Source: Oscillospiraceae bacterium (lineage in GTDB: Bacteria; Bacillota; Clostridia; Oscillospirales; Ruminococcaceae). Taken from it: 42,694 nt of DNA. Each line of letters starts with the position of its first letter. Within the stretch, counting starts at the first letter, position 1. The stretch is from positions 1 through 42,694 of the forward strand of contig JAQXHO010000068.1 in assembly GCA_029007315.1 (NCBI GenBank), written 5' to 3'. Below, one piece after another: positions 1 through 7,596 of the stretch. The notes beneath the pieces are model-generated. The model made no database searches. It had not been told where the DNA came from and saw nothing but the letters and a program-made list of their open reading frames with translations. The translations under genes and the position numbers were made by a program.

Positions 1-714
1 CTTGCCTTTGCTTTCGGGGTCTGCGGCTCTGCACATATACACCTTAAATCCGCACTGCTGCCTGAACTTTTCAAACTCATAGGTCAGGATAATATCGCCG
101 CTGTTTTCCGAAACGCATACGATACTGTCCTGATCGAAAACGATTTCATCGGGCATACCGTCAAAGTATCTGAAGCACTCGGTCATTGCTGCTACCAGAT
201 CGACCGTGTGAAAGGGTCTGCTTTGAAAATATGCAAATTTGTAGCGTGAGTGAGAAAGTACAAATACGGCAAATCTGACCTTTGTTTTGCCTGTTCCTCC
301 TGCATTCGGCATATACATTTCGCCAAAATCGACCTGCATCTGTTTTCCGGGAGGAAGCTCCGCAACAGCCGTATACTCTCGGGGAGGGGCTGATTTGGGA
401 ATGCCGAGCTGTTCTCTTAATGCCTTCACAAATCGGCTGACAGTGCGTTCCTTGAAGTCCTCTGCATAATCCTCTTTCAGCCAGTCGCAGATCTGTGCCG
501 CCGATATGCAGGGATACTTATGTATCCAGCTTTCGATAACGGTACGGTAAGATTCAAGGACGCTGATACGCTTAATCTTTTCGCTGTATTCACGATATTC
601 GTCAGCTGTCATGTTCCAGTAACGGTTTACTGTGTCCCTATGAATGTTCAAGTAATTTGCCGTTTTATTTTTACTGAAGCCCTGTGCCTTCATTTCCTGT
701 ATTTTTGTGTACAT
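1..714 (-). CDS. istA: IS21-family transposase IstA, partial (C-terminus off the left edge)
   Basis: This open frame runs from ATG at 714 to base 1 without a stop, so 238 codons of the N-terminal part are present. It starts MYTKIQEMKAQGFSKNKTAN, a helix-turn-helix typical of IstA, followed by an integrase core in which the motif VDFGE and the later FDQDSI supply the first two acidic DDE residues; the sequence then reads EFEKFRQQCGF and leaves the window. An AAAGGA site lies six bases before ATG 714; an alternative in-frame ATG at 729 has a weaker site. In IS21 elements istA is followed by the ATPase gene istB, which would lie outside the window. Whether the element is intact cannot be judged. 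The family call is secure. Confidence 0.9.
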   Translation of the reverse strand, partial: MYTKIQEMKAQGFSKNKTANYLNIHRDTVNRYWNMTADEYREYSEKIKRISVLESYRTVIESWIHKYPCISAAQICDWLKEDYAEDFKERTVSRFVKALREQLGIPKSAPPREYTAVAELPPGKQMQVDFGEMYMPNAGGTGKTKVRFAVFVLSHSRYKFAYFQSRPFHTVDLVAAMTECFRYFDGMPDEIVFDQDSIVCVSENSGDIILTYEFEKFRQQCGFKVYMCRAADPESKGK

Positions 715-786
715 CTGTATTCCTTTCATTCTCTTGTGTACCTGCCTTTTATGACTTTTTTCTTATTATATCATAATCGGCTTGCT

Positions 787-854
787 TGTACACTTCCTGG
801 CGAGATCCTGTACACTTTTTGGCGAATTCCTGTACATTCCTTTTGGCGGTTTTC
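787..854. repeat. IS21-type terminal repeat array (three 22-24 bp direct repeats)
   Basis: Three tandem units begin TGTACA at 787, 809 and 831, each carrying a TGGCG core about 12 bases further on; a fourth degenerate start (TGTATG) is at 855. They sit directly upstream of istA, where IS21 elements carry multiple subterminal transposase-binding repeats. The outer end of the element is probably between about 855 and 880, but neither the exact terminus nor a target duplication can be fixed from one end. Confidence 0.7.
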
Positions 855-946
855 TGTATGTTTTATTATACTGCTTACAGTCGTACCCGGAAATGAAATG
901 CCTGTAAATTTTCAGCACTTATTTATCTGAAATTTGCATTAAATGC

Positions 947-975
947 TTGAAATTAAGTGGAAAATGTAGTATAAT
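947..975 (+). promoter_or_regulatory. Sigma-A promoter for the DUF1015 gene
   Basis: TTGAAA at 947-952 and TATAAT at 970-975 are separated by exactly 17 bases. Transcription would start near 982, about 100 bases before the DUF1015 start. The promoter lies outside the presumed IS21 end, so it probably belongs to the host locus. Nothing else was seen between the IS repeats and this gene. Confidence 0.7.
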
Positions 976-1079
976 CAAAATAGTTTTGAAAAGATGCAGT
1001 CTGCCTTTTCTGAATTACGATGAAATTGCCGCTGTCAGCAGTTATGCAATGACGCAAATGCGGCAGAATGGAGAATAAT

Positions 1080-2345
1080 ATGAATAGTACAGCTTTTCAT
1101 CCTGCGGATATTCTGATTCCGAAAAAAGAATGTGATTTCAGCAAATGGGCTGTTGTTGCCTGCGACCAGTATACAAGCGAACCTGAATACTGGGACGATG
1201 TTTATAATGAGGTGGGTGACGCTGATTCCGCACTGAATCTGATATTGCCGGAGATATACCTTGAAAATGAGGACGTTGACAGCCGTATAAGTGCAATTCA
1301 CCGGTGCATGGAAAAGTATATCGAAAAGGATATTTTTGAAAAGTATAGCAATTCTGTGATTTATACTGAGCGTACTCAGAGCAACGGGATTCTGCGGCAG
1401 GGAATTATCGGAAAAATCGACCTTGAGGAATATGATTTTTCAAAGGGCAGCACATCGCAGGTTCGTGCAACTGAAGCTACTGTAATTGAACGCATACCGC
1501 CGAGAATAAAGGTCAGACAGGAGGCAGCTCTTGAGCTTCCGCATATAATGATACTTATAGATGACCCGGAAGGAAGCGTTATTGAGCCGCTTGGCAGACA
1601 GACTGATAATTTTGAAAAGCTTTACGATACTGAGCTTATGCAGGGCGGCGGCAGTATCAGGGGATATCTGGTATCACGTGAAGCACAGGAAAAAATCAAT
1701 GAAGCATTGTGCTGCCTTGCAGATCCGGAAAGATTCTGCCGCAAATACGGTCTTCAGAATGAGCCGGTTCTTTTGTTTGCCATGGGTGACGGCAACCATT
1801 CTCTTGCCACTGCGAAGGAGTTCTATGAGCAGCTTAAAGCCTCTCAGCCTGATAAGGATTTCTCATCACATCCGGCAAGGTATGCTCTTGCTGAGATCGT
1901 TAATCTCCACAGTCCGGCACTTGAATTTGAAGCTATACACAGGCTTGTTTATGATGTTGACTGTGAGGCTCTCATAAATGCCATGACGAATGAATTGCAG
2001 CTTTCTGAAAATCCTTCAGAGCAGTTTTTCACATATGTCTGCGGCGGACAGGAGAAGAAGGTGTATATCGGAAAAACCTCTTCCAATCTTTCTGTCGGTT
2101 CACTTCAGAATTTCCTTGACAGATTTGTCAGAGAGAATAACGGCAAAATCGATTATATTCATGGTTCGGATACTGTTAAGGCACTGGCTGAGAAGCATAA
2201 CGGAATTGCATTTATTCTGCCGGATATGGATAAATCCCAGCTTTTCCCTACGGTTATAAGAGATGGCGCACTTCCACGGAAGACTTTTTCTATGGGACAC
2301 GCTGCTGATAAAAGATACTATATTGAAGCAAGAAGTATAGTTTAA
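1080..2345 (+). CDS. DUF1015 family protein
   Basis: A 421-residue soluble protein of the DUF1015 (COG4198) family. The N-terminal FHPADILIPKK...VVACDQYTSEPEYW block and the central MGDGNHSLATAKEFYE block (about residues 226-241) are family signatures. The biochemical role of the family is not settled; in many bacteria it sits beside serine-biosynthesis genes, which is not the case here. I chose ATG 1080 because GGAGA at 1070-1074 is five bases upstream; the in-frame ATG at 1068 has no ribosome site. It has its own promoter, and a perfect 10-bp hairpin follows the stop. Confidence 0.88.
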   Translation: MNSTAFHPADILIPKKECDFSKWAVVACDQYTSEPEYWDDVYNEVGDADSALNLILPEIYLENEDVDSRISAIHRCMEKYIEKDIFEKYSNSVIYTERTQSNGILRQGIIGKIDLEEYDFSKGSTSQVRATEATVIERIPPRIKVRQEAALELPHIMILIDDPEGSVIEPLGRQTDNFEKLYDTELMQGGGSIRGYLVSREAQEKINEALCCLADPERFCRKYGLQNEPVLLFAMGDGNHSLATAKEFYEQLKASQPDKDFSSHPARYALAEIVNLHSPALEFEAIHRLVYDVDCEALINAMTNELQLSENPSEQFFTYVCGGQEKKVYIGKTSSNLSVGSLQNFLDRFVRENNGKIDYIHGSDTVKALAEKHNGIAFILPDMDKSQLFPTVIRDGALPRKTFSMGHAADKRYYIEARSIV

Positions 2346-2375
2346 AAAAATGCACAGCAGATATATGCTGTGCAT
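2344..2375 (-). terminator. Intrinsic terminator, oriented for the minus strand
   Basis: A perfect 10-bp stem (ATGCACAGCA at 2350-2359, TGCTGTGCAT at 2366-2375, six-base loop) is preceded on the plus strand by seven A residues, so the T-tract appears only for transcription coming from the right. It would therefore end minus-strand transcripts from the metal transporter gene after they cross the HPt gene. It may act weakly for the DUF1015 gene too, but has no T run in that direction. Confidence 0.65.
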
Positions 2376-2418
2376 CTGAATTAGTTATAATAAAAAGGAG
2401 GAAATTTCCGTAAAGGAA

Positions 2419-2784
2419 ATGAAAATTATGGATCTTTTAGTATTGAAGCAGGCGGGTATAAATACAGACAGCGCCCTTGAGAGATTTATGAATAATGAAG
2501 CTCTCTACATGAGAATGATGAAAAAATTTCTGGACGACAAAACATTTATAAGTCTTGTTGAAGCAGTATCTCAGAATGACGGCAAGGCTGCTCTGGAATC
2601 CTCTCATACTCTCAAAGGAGTGTGTGGAAATTTGTCTATTGACAATCTTTTCACACTATTTTCCGAACAGGTTGTTCTTATGAGAGCAGATAAATGGGAC
2701 GAGGCATATTCCATGATGTCTGAGATAACGGAAAAATATACTCAGGTAACAGACGCAATCAAAACATGGATTGACGGTCAGTAA
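2419..2784 (+). CDS. Stand-alone histidine phosphotransfer (HPt) domain protein
   Basis: A 121-residue, all-alpha HPt protein. The phospho-accepting site is visible as SSHTLKGVCGNLS, with the histidine at residue 63, matching the HxLKGxxxxLG pattern. HPt proteins relay phosphate between response-regulator receiver domains and hybrid kinases in the cytoplasm. No kinase or response regulator is in the window, so it is an orphan. Two starts are possible: ATG 2419, with AGGAGG about 17 bases upstream, or ATG 2428, with AAAGGA about 11 bases upstream; neither spacing is ideal. The gene abuts the convergent transporter gene with no gap. Confidence 0.85.
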   Translation: MKIMDLLVLKQAGINTDSALERFMNNEALYMRMMKKFLDDKTFISLVEAVSQNDGKAALESSHTLKGVCGNLSIDNLFTLFSEQVVLMRADKWDEAYSMMSEITEKYTQVTDAIKTWIDGQ

Positions 2785-3708
2785 TTATCTTATAGTCTTC
2801 TTTGCAGGGTTGACGTGAACCATAATATGCTTTACTTTGGGAAAATTTTTCTCAATATCATCATGCACAGCCTCTGCAATGTGGTGTGCTTCCTGTAAAG
2901 TGTATGAAGCGTCAGCCTGAATTTCCACATCTACATAAATTTTGTTGCCGAAAATACGGGTCTGAAGCAGATCAATGCCTAAAACGTTTTCATTATTGAT
3001 AACGCAGTCATAGATCTGCTTTTCTGTTTCTTCATCACAGGAATGGTCTACCATTTTATCCATAGCGTCCTTGAAAATCTCAAAGGAAGCTTTTGCAATA
3101 AACACAAATATTACCAGACTGGCAACAGAATCCATTACAGGAAAGCCAAGTCTAGCACCGGCAATTCCTATCAATGCTCCTACCGAAGAAAATGCGTCTG
3201 AACGATGGTGCCACGCATCTGCCATCAATGCACCGGAATCAATTTTTTTTGCATAGTGCCTTGTATACCAGTACATTCCTTCCTTGCTGACAATGGATAC
3301 AGCAGCAGTGATGAGTGCCAGAATTCCGGGTATCTGAAGTTCGCCGTAATTACCGCTGATAATGTTATTAAAAGCGTCCATTCCAATTCCAAGTCCGGTA
3401 ATCAGGAGAACTACCGCAAGAATAATTGCCGCCACGCATTCCATTCGCTCATGTCCGTAGGGATGTTCTTTATCCGGTTCCTTTGCCGCAAGCCTTATGC
3501 CTATAATGACAACGACTGTACTGAAAACATCAGACGCCGAGTGTACAGCGTCGCTTATCATTGCACTTGAATTTGCAATTATTCCCGCAAGAAATTTGAT
3601 TACAGAAAGTGCAAGATTTCCAATGATAGTAATGACCGACACCCTGTTGGCTGTTTTCTGAAAATCTGCTTCTGTAATAGTATTTGATGTTGTTTTGTTC
3701 TTTTCCAT
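2785..3708 (-). CDS. Cation diffusion facilitator (CDF) metal exporter under NiCo riboswitch
   Basis: A 307-residue CDF transporter with about six membrane helices and a C-terminal cytoplasmic metal-sensing domain (from about residue 215). CDF proteins exchange a divalent metal for protons to export it. The TM2 site is H56-x3-D60 (within SDAVHSASD) and the TM5 site is H167-x3-D171 (within DAWHHRSD), with HPYGHERME in the TM2-TM3 loop. The HxxxD pair resembles Zn-type CDFs, but the upstream riboswitch points to cobalt, nickel or ferrous iron as inducer. GGAGGT stands seven bases before the ATG. Its transcript may continue antisense through the HPt gene to the hairpin at 2344-2375. Confidence 0.92.
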   Translation of the reverse strand: MEKNKTTSNTITEADFQKTANRVSVITIIGNLALSVIKFLAGIIANSSAMISDAVHSASDVFSTVVVIIGIRLAAKEPDKEHPYGHERMECVAAIILAVVLLITGLGIGMDAFNNIISGNYGELQIPGILALITAAVSIVSKEGMYWYTRHYAKKIDSGALMADAWHHRSDAFSSVGALIGIAGARLGFPVMDSVASLVIFVFIAKASFEIFKDAMDKMVDHSCDEETEKQIYDCVINNENVLGIDLLQTRIFGNKIYVDVEIQADASYTLQEAHHIAEAVHDDIEKNFPKVKHIMVHVNPAKKTIR

Positions 3709-3790
3709 ATTGGTTACCTCCGTTTATTCAGGATAACTCTATGGCACTGAACATGAGGGAATTTAAATAAACTGTTTTTATAAAAAAGCA

Positions 3791-3838
3791 TAAAAAAACA
3801 CCCACGAATCAGTAATAGCAACTACTGTCCCGTGGATG
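3791..3838 (-). terminator. Riboswitch expression platform terminator
   Basis: Read on the minus strand, a long hairpin (outer arms 3831-3838 and 3799-3806, apical loop near 3818) ends in seven T residues (3792-3798). Its 5' arm contains the GGGACAG segment that also closes the NiCo aptamer, so terminator and ligand-bound aptamer are mutually exclusive. That is the layout of an ON switch, with metal binding preventing termination. Confidence 0.8.
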
Positions 3839-3906
3839 AAGAATTCCACTGTCACTTAATGTGACCCGACTCCATGACAACCTGTCACGGTCTGCTCAGT
3901 TTGTAC
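3815..3906 (-). promoter_or_regulatory. NiCo (czcD) riboswitch aptamer
   Basis: On the minus strand the RNA begins with AAACTGAGCAG (3902-3892) and closes with CACGGGACAGT (3833-3823). Between them lie two hairpins, GTGACAGGTTGTCAT and GTCACATTAAGTGAC, and an arm ending in TCCAC/GTGG. The ACUGAGCAG and GGGACAGU strands and the four-way-junction order match the NiCo aptamer as I remember it. The aptamer sits between a perfect promoter and a terminator, upstream of a CDF exporter gene, the usual partner of this RNA. Reported ligands are Co2+ and Ni2+, and Fe2+ in later work. Confidence 0.9.
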
Positions 3907-3940
3907 TGTAGATTTATATGCAGTGCAAAGAGTTTCTTGT

Positions 3941-3969
3941 ATTATATCATATGAATCAATGTTTGTCAA
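3941..3969 (-). promoter_or_regulatory. Consensus sigma-A promoter for riboswitch/CDF transcript
   Basis: On the minus strand TTGACA (3969-3964) and TATAAT (3946-3941) are both perfect, with a 17-base spacer. The predicted start near 3934 places the aptamer about 30 bases into the RNA. The strong promoter implies control by termination in the leader rather than at initiation. Confidence 0.88.
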
Positions 3970-4086
3970 GGTTATTTTTACAAAAAAATCTTTTGCGGTG
4001 ATAATGCTGAAAAGTGATGTTGTTTACATTTTTTTGCATAATTATGTATTCTTTTTAATCCTAACGCTGAAAAATAAGCTAAAGGT

Positions 4087-4115
4087 TTGACATTATGCTG
4101 AAAATAGGATATAAT
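4087..4115 (+). promoter_or_regulatory. Consensus sigma-A promoter for the Glu/Thr-rich lipoprotein gene
   Basis: TTGACA at 4087-4092 and TATAAT at 4110-4115, spacer 17 bases, both perfect. It overlaps the upstream in-frame ATG at 4095, which rules that ATG out and fixes the start at 4167. Confidence 0.88.
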
Positions 4116-4166
4116 AATCCTTGCAGACAAGCAAAAACTATATTTTTATTTGAAAGGATTTTTACA

Positions 4167-4904
4167 ATGATAAGTTTTAAGAAGATTGCAGCACTGCTTT
4201 GTGCATTAAGCGTTATGACAGCAGCAGCCGGCTGTGGAAGTGATAAGGATAAAGAAACTGACAAAGCTGCTACAGAAACAGCGGAGGTGACTGTTTCTAC
4301 AGAAGAGGTAACTGAAGAAACAACTGAGGAAGAAATAGAAGAGGAAACAACTGAGGAAGTTACTGAAGAAGCAACTGAGGAAGAAACAACTGAAGAAGTG
4401 ACTGAGGAAGAGGATGAAGATTCTGAAAATACATCTTCTGATGTTGATTTTGACCTTGACGGTACAATAGGTACAATGAATTACAAGTACAGTTCCGACT
4501 GGACTGAGTCTGTGTCCGGTGAACAGTTTACCTATACTCTCAGTGACCTTTCCGGTGCTATTATCATACAGAAGCATGACGCTTCTGAGTTTGGTTCTCT
4601 TGATGAAGATCTTATGATCGAACTTCTTGCTTCACAGAGTGAAAAAGCCTGGGAATCACTGGACGGCATGGAGGTTGTAAGCAGTAAATGGGTTGAAAAT
4701 GTTGTTAATGGAAAGAAATGCTACGCAATAACTTATACCTATAACATTTCCAGCATTCTTACAACAAACACAACTTATTTCTTTGCTAATTTCACGGACT
4801 CCGCCAATGACCTTTTTGCAATAACAAGTACTGCACTGACTGAAGATTCCAGCGTTGATGCTGCTGCAAAGGATTTTCTTTCCAAACTTTCATTCAGCAA
4901 ATAA
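4167..4904 (+). CDS. Predicted lipoprotein with Glu/Thr-repeat linker and PsbP/DUF1795-like C-terminal domain
   Basis: A 245-residue secreted lipoprotein. The N-terminus MISFKKIAALL...TAAAGC is a type II signal peptide with lipobox AAGC (Cys about residue 22). Residues about 30-90 are a low-complexity linker built from variants of TTEEVTEE, strongly acidic and probably an extended spacer from membrane to wall. The rest (about 95-245) is an alpha/beta domain (TMNYKYSSDWTES ... VVNGKKCYAITYTY) that resembles small PsbP-like folds, but I am not certain of the family. GAAAGGA lies nine bases before ATG 4167. It has its own promoter and terminator and is monocistronic. Function unknown. Confidence 0.8.
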   Translation: MISFKKIAALLCALSVMTAAAGCGSDKDKETDKAATETAEVTVSTEEVTEETTEEEIEEETTEEVTEEATEEETTEEVTEEEDEDSENTSSDVDFDLDGTIGTMNYKYSSDWTESVSGEQFTYTLSDLSGAIIIQKHDASEFGSLDEDLMIELLASQSEKAWESLDGMEVVSSKWVENVVNGKKCYAITYTYNISSILTTNTTYFFANFTDSANDLFAITSTALTEDSSVDAAAKDFLSKLSFSK

Positions 4905-4912
4905 ATAATTTT

Positions 4913-4957
4913 AAAACGGATTGCTGCAGGGCATTGCTCCCGGACAGTCCGTTTTAT
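4913..4957. terminator. Bidirectional intrinsic terminator between lipoprotein gene and ylbJ
   Basis: An 11-bp stem AAAACGGATTG (4913-4923) pairs with CAGTCCGTTTT (4945-4955) around a 21-base loop. The A and T ends of the stem give a U-tract in both directions, serving the convergent lipoprotein and ylbJ genes. The ylbJ stop codon lies inside it. Confidence 0.75.
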
Positions 4958-6015
4958 TTGTGCTGATTTTTGCTTTCTGCACTGAAAATCAGCATAAAGG
5001 TCATGATTATAAGCAGAACGGAAGGCAGAGGAGAATTGATATATGCCCGGGAGTTTACCGCTGAAAATGAGGCAAATGCTTCTTCTGACCGGACAGGAAG
5101 AAATTTGCATCTGAGGAAAAGAAGTATCCATGTTATAAAAGCTGCGGCTATTCTGATAAGAAGCACATATCCGATATGTATTTTACCCTTTGTAATGGCA
5201 GAAAGCTGTAAAAGTACGCACACTCCGCCAAATGAAAGTGCTGCGCCTATAATTGGCAGGGTTCCATATGAACATGGAAAAAACGTTGTAATACGGCTTA
5301 TTTCAAGAAAGCCAGCTAACGCTTTTCCATAGAGATTTTCTGTGAGGAAACCGAAAACAGGCATTTCACACAGACTCATAAAACCGCCGAACATTATTAT
5401 CATGGCACATATTTTCAGTACAGCTTTTCCGCTTTGAATAACGGAATCCGTAATAAGCTCTGACGGAGTTTTTGCTGCAGAATCAGCTTTGTCTGTGTTT
5501 TTTTCGCAGCGTATATTCGTTAAACGGCTTATAATTATAAATAAAACAAAATTTGACAGAAGACCTGCCAGAAATACTGCCGCAGCGTCTTCTTTTTTTT
5601 CTGCAAAAAGTGAGGATATGAAAACCGGCCCTCCGGCGAAACATACCCCGGACAATAGGGACGCCTGTTTTTTTGTAAGCTGACCTCTTTCTTCCATTAG
5701 TACAAGCATTCTTGTTCCCACAGGATAACCGGCAGTTTGGCTGAATAAAAACACTGCAAGTACCTGACCACTGCATCGGAACAGGTACTTTCCCGGAATT
5801 TTCAGAAATCTTCCAAGAGTATTGCAGAAATTACTTTCAATAAACAGTTCGCTCAGTATCATCATGGCATAAAGTGAAGGAATCATAGTTTCAAGACATA
5901 CTCTGAGGGCATTCTGCATTCCACGGAAAACAAGAGTGCTGTTTATGAGAGTGCATATCAGCAGAAAAACATAAAAGATATTGAAAAACATTCGTACCTG
6001 CAGCTTCTTTAACAT
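4954..6015 (-). CDS. ylbJ: Sporulation integral membrane protein YlbJ family
   Basis: A 353-residue polytopic membrane protein with about eight hydrophobic segments and gate-type (nucleoside-recognition) repeats. The motif AGYPVGTRMLVLMEERGQLT followed by LLSGVCFAGGPVFI (about residues 95-135) is typical of YlbJ. In B. subtilis ylbJ is made in the mother cell under SigE and is needed for spore cortex and heat resistance. AAAGGAGT precedes ATG 6015 by eight bases. It diverges from yqfC-yqfD, also sporulation genes, and a SigE-like promoter faces it. The call rests on motifs and context. Confidence 0.82.
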   Translation of the reverse strand: MLKKLQVRMFFNIFYVFLLICTLINSTLVFRGMQNALRVCLETMIPSLYAMMILSELFIESNFCNTLGRFLKIPGKYLFRCSGQVLAVFLFSQTAGYPVGTRMLVLMEERGQLTKKQASLLSGVCFAGGPVFISSLFAEKKEDAAAVFLAGLLSNFVLFIIISRLTNIRCEKNTDKADSAAKTPSELITDSVIQSGKAVLKICAMIIMFGGFMSLCEMPVFGFLTENLYGKALAGFLEISRITTFFPCSYGTLPIIGAALSFGGVCVLLQLSAITKGKIHIGYVLLIRIAAAFITWILLFLRCKFLPVRSEEAFASFSAVNSRAYINSPLPSVLLIIMTFMLIFSAESKNQHK

Positions 6016-6035
6016 TATAACAACTCCTTTTGAAA

Positions 6036-6064
6036 AGCATATGCCCTTTTCAACTGTACTATTC
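6036..6064 (-). promoter_or_regulatory. SigE-like promoter for ylbJ
   Basis: On the minus strand GAATAGT (6064-6058) matches the SigE -35 pattern KMATATT at six of seven positions, and CATATGCT (6043-6036) matches CATACAHT at six of eight, with a 14-base spacer. Its -35 shares six bases with the opposing yqfC promoter. This is pattern matching only. Confidence 0.42.
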
Positions 6065-6085
6065 CATTGAAGAAATACATAGAAT
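6057..6085 (+). promoter_or_regulatory. SigE-like promoter for yqfC-yqfD
   Basis: TACTATT (6057-6063) matches KMATATT at six of seven positions and CATAGAAT (6078-6085) matches CATACAHT at seven of eight, spacer 14 bases. The predicted start near 6092 leaves only about a dozen bases before the GTG, with the GAGG site at the very 5' end, which weakens the case. Confidence 0.42.
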
Positions 6086-6103
6086 GCAATTGAGGTGATG
6101 GCA

Positions 6104-6370
6104 GTGAAGGAATCTTCGGCAGAAAAATGGCGAAAGTTTACATACAGAGATAGTGTAGTGACAGTGACTGCCGGGAAAAATGTTTATCTCGAAAACTGCC
6201 GCCGCATTCTTGAATATAATGACATACGGATTGCGGCAGAGCTTACAGATTCACAGATCTATATCTGGGGCAAGGATCTCCGGGCAGATTGCTGTTCTTC
6301 AGATACCCTTATAGTATATGGTGACATTTCATCTGTTGAGTGGATAAAGAAGGGAGCAGCGAAAAAATGA
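6104..6370 (+). CDS. yqfC: Sporulation protein YqfC (YabP/YqfC family)
   Basis: An 88-residue protein of the YabP/YqfC family, with beta-strand segments such as DSVVTVTAGKNVYLENC and DTLIVYGDISSVEWIKKG. The final strand matches the YqfC C-terminus pattern of a short domain ending in an 'I-xx-V-x-Y/W-I' stretch. I favour GTG 6104 as start because GAGG at 6092-6095 is eight bases upstream; GTG 6095 and ATG 6098 overlap that site. The stop overlaps the yqfD start (ATGA), implying translational coupling. In B. subtilis yqfC is a SigE-controlled mother-cell gene directly before yqfD. Confidence 0.8.
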   Translation: MKESSAEKWRKFTYRDSVVTVTAGKNVYLENCRRILEYNDIRIAAELTDSQIYIWGKDLRADCCSSDTLIVYGDISSVEWIKKGAAKK

Positions 6371-7596
6371 ATTATCCTGAAAAGTCTTTCTTTGAACGCT
6401 CTATCAGAGGGCTGTTCCATGGCACGGCAAAGGGAAGTGCATTGTATAAGTTTATTAACAGCCTGAAAACAGACGGCATTCTTCTGAAAGAACAAAGAAT
6501 GAAGGGTGATACTCTTCATTTTACCGCAAAAAGAGGTGACAGAAAATATATAAAACACAAAGCAGAGGAATTATCCATTGAACTTGTGCTGGAAGAAGAA
6601 CCTTCGCTGGCGTCATGGCTTTTCAGATACAGGAAACGCTTCGGTATTCCCATTGGCATTGTCCTGGGTGCAGTTCTCCTCATATATTGCTCAAACGTTG
6701 TAATGGTTATTGATATTGAAGGGAACAATGCAGTTTCAGATAAGGAGATTCTTTCAGCTCTTGAGGAGTGCAGTGTTCGAAAGGGTACATTTATTGGCGA
6801 TATAGACTTCTACAGAACCGAGCTTCATATAAGATCATGCTTTGATGAGATAGCATGGGCAGGTATGCGTCACACCGGAAATCGCCTTGTAGTGGAGGTA
6901 ATGGAGTCAAATCAGAAGCCTGAAATGCTTAATGACCGTGTGCCTTGTCATATAGTTGCAGATAAAACTGCCCAGATAACTCATACAAGCGTAAGCGCAG
7001 GACAGCTTGTAAAAAAAGAGGGCGAAGCAGTAAAGAAAGGAGAGGTTATAGTAAACGGTATATGGGCAGATGAGCATGGACATCTGAACTTTTATCATTC
7101 AGCAGCTTCTGTAAAGGGCATATATGAGGAAGATGTGACATTTTTCTGCCCGTCACAAAAAACAGAGAGAGTATCTTCGGGAAATATTACTGAGGAAAAA
7201 ACACTTGATATTTTTTCATTTAAAATACCCATTACATTTAATGATAATCCCTATGATGAGTATAATGTTAAAACAGAAAGCACACCACTTACTCTTTTTG
7301 GAAAAAAGCTGCCAATAAGTCTTGATAGAAGGCTTTATGTGGAATATAACAGTGTAGAAACTGTTCTTGATAAAGATGATATGAAAAGGGAACTGGATAA
7401 GCAGATGCAGCTTTACGAAGAGAATTTCCTGTCTGATTGCAGAATAATAAAAAGAAAATGCAGTACAACAGAAAAAGAGACTGCCATGGTGATGACAGTC
7501 TCTTATGTACTTGAAGGTGAGATCGGTACTGAAAAGGACCTGTTTCTCAGAGATAACAGAAAGCCCTATGTAGCGGGCAGCAAAAAAACAGATTAA
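6367..7596 (+). CDS. yqfD: Sporulation protein YqfD
   Basis: A 409-residue membrane-anchored protein. The N-terminal ~85 residues are cytoplasmic, one transmembrane helix lies at about residues 93-115 ([20 protein letters not shown]), and the following [21 protein letters not shown] and [21 protein letters not shown] blocks are YqfD signatures with a POTRA-like look. YqfD is a mother-cell sporulation protein, sometimes called a SpoIV-type protein, needed for sporulation in B. subtilis. ATG 6367 overlaps the yqfC stop. The C-terminus overlaps the convergent rpoD stop by four bases, and no terminator is visible there. Confidence 0.88.
   Translation: MNYPEKSFFERSIRGLFHGTAKGSALYKFINSLKTDGILLKEQRMKGDTLHFTAKRGDRKYIKHKAEELSIELVLEEEPSLASWLFRYRKRFGIPIGIVLGAVLLIYCSNVVMVIDIEGNNAVSDKEILSALEECSVRKGTFIGDIDFYRTELHIRSCFDEIAWAGMRHTGNRLVVEVMESNQKPEMLNDRVPCHIVADKTAQITHTSVSAGQLVKKEGEAVKKGEVIVNGIWADEHGHLNFYHSAASVKGIYEEDVTFFCPSQKTERVSSGNITEEKTLDIFSFKIPITFNDNPYDEYNVKTESTPLTLFGKKLPISLDRRLYVEYNSVETVLDKDDMKRELDKQMQLYEENFLSDCRIIKRKCSTTEKETAMVMTVSYVLEGEIGTEKDLFLRDNRKPYVAGSKKTD

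Noticed and set aside
787-854. Short regularly spaced repeats that could suggest a CRISPR array
   Set aside because: The units are contiguous 22-24 base repeats with no unique spacers, and they lie at an IS21 end beside istA.
520-930. 136-codon plus-strand open frame
   Set aside because: It lies antisense to istA and across the IS repeats, has no ribosome site and has a cysteine/phenylalanine-rich composition typical of non-coding frames.
4095-4166. N-terminal extension of the lipoprotein from ATG 4095
   Set aside because: ATG 4095 lies between the -35 and -10 of the gene's own perfect promoter, and the signal peptide begins at 4167.
4206-4577. 123-codon minus-strand frame rich in Phe, Ser and Cys
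   Set aside because: It is the complement of the Glu/Thr repeat spacer; composition follows from the repeat and there is no start signal.
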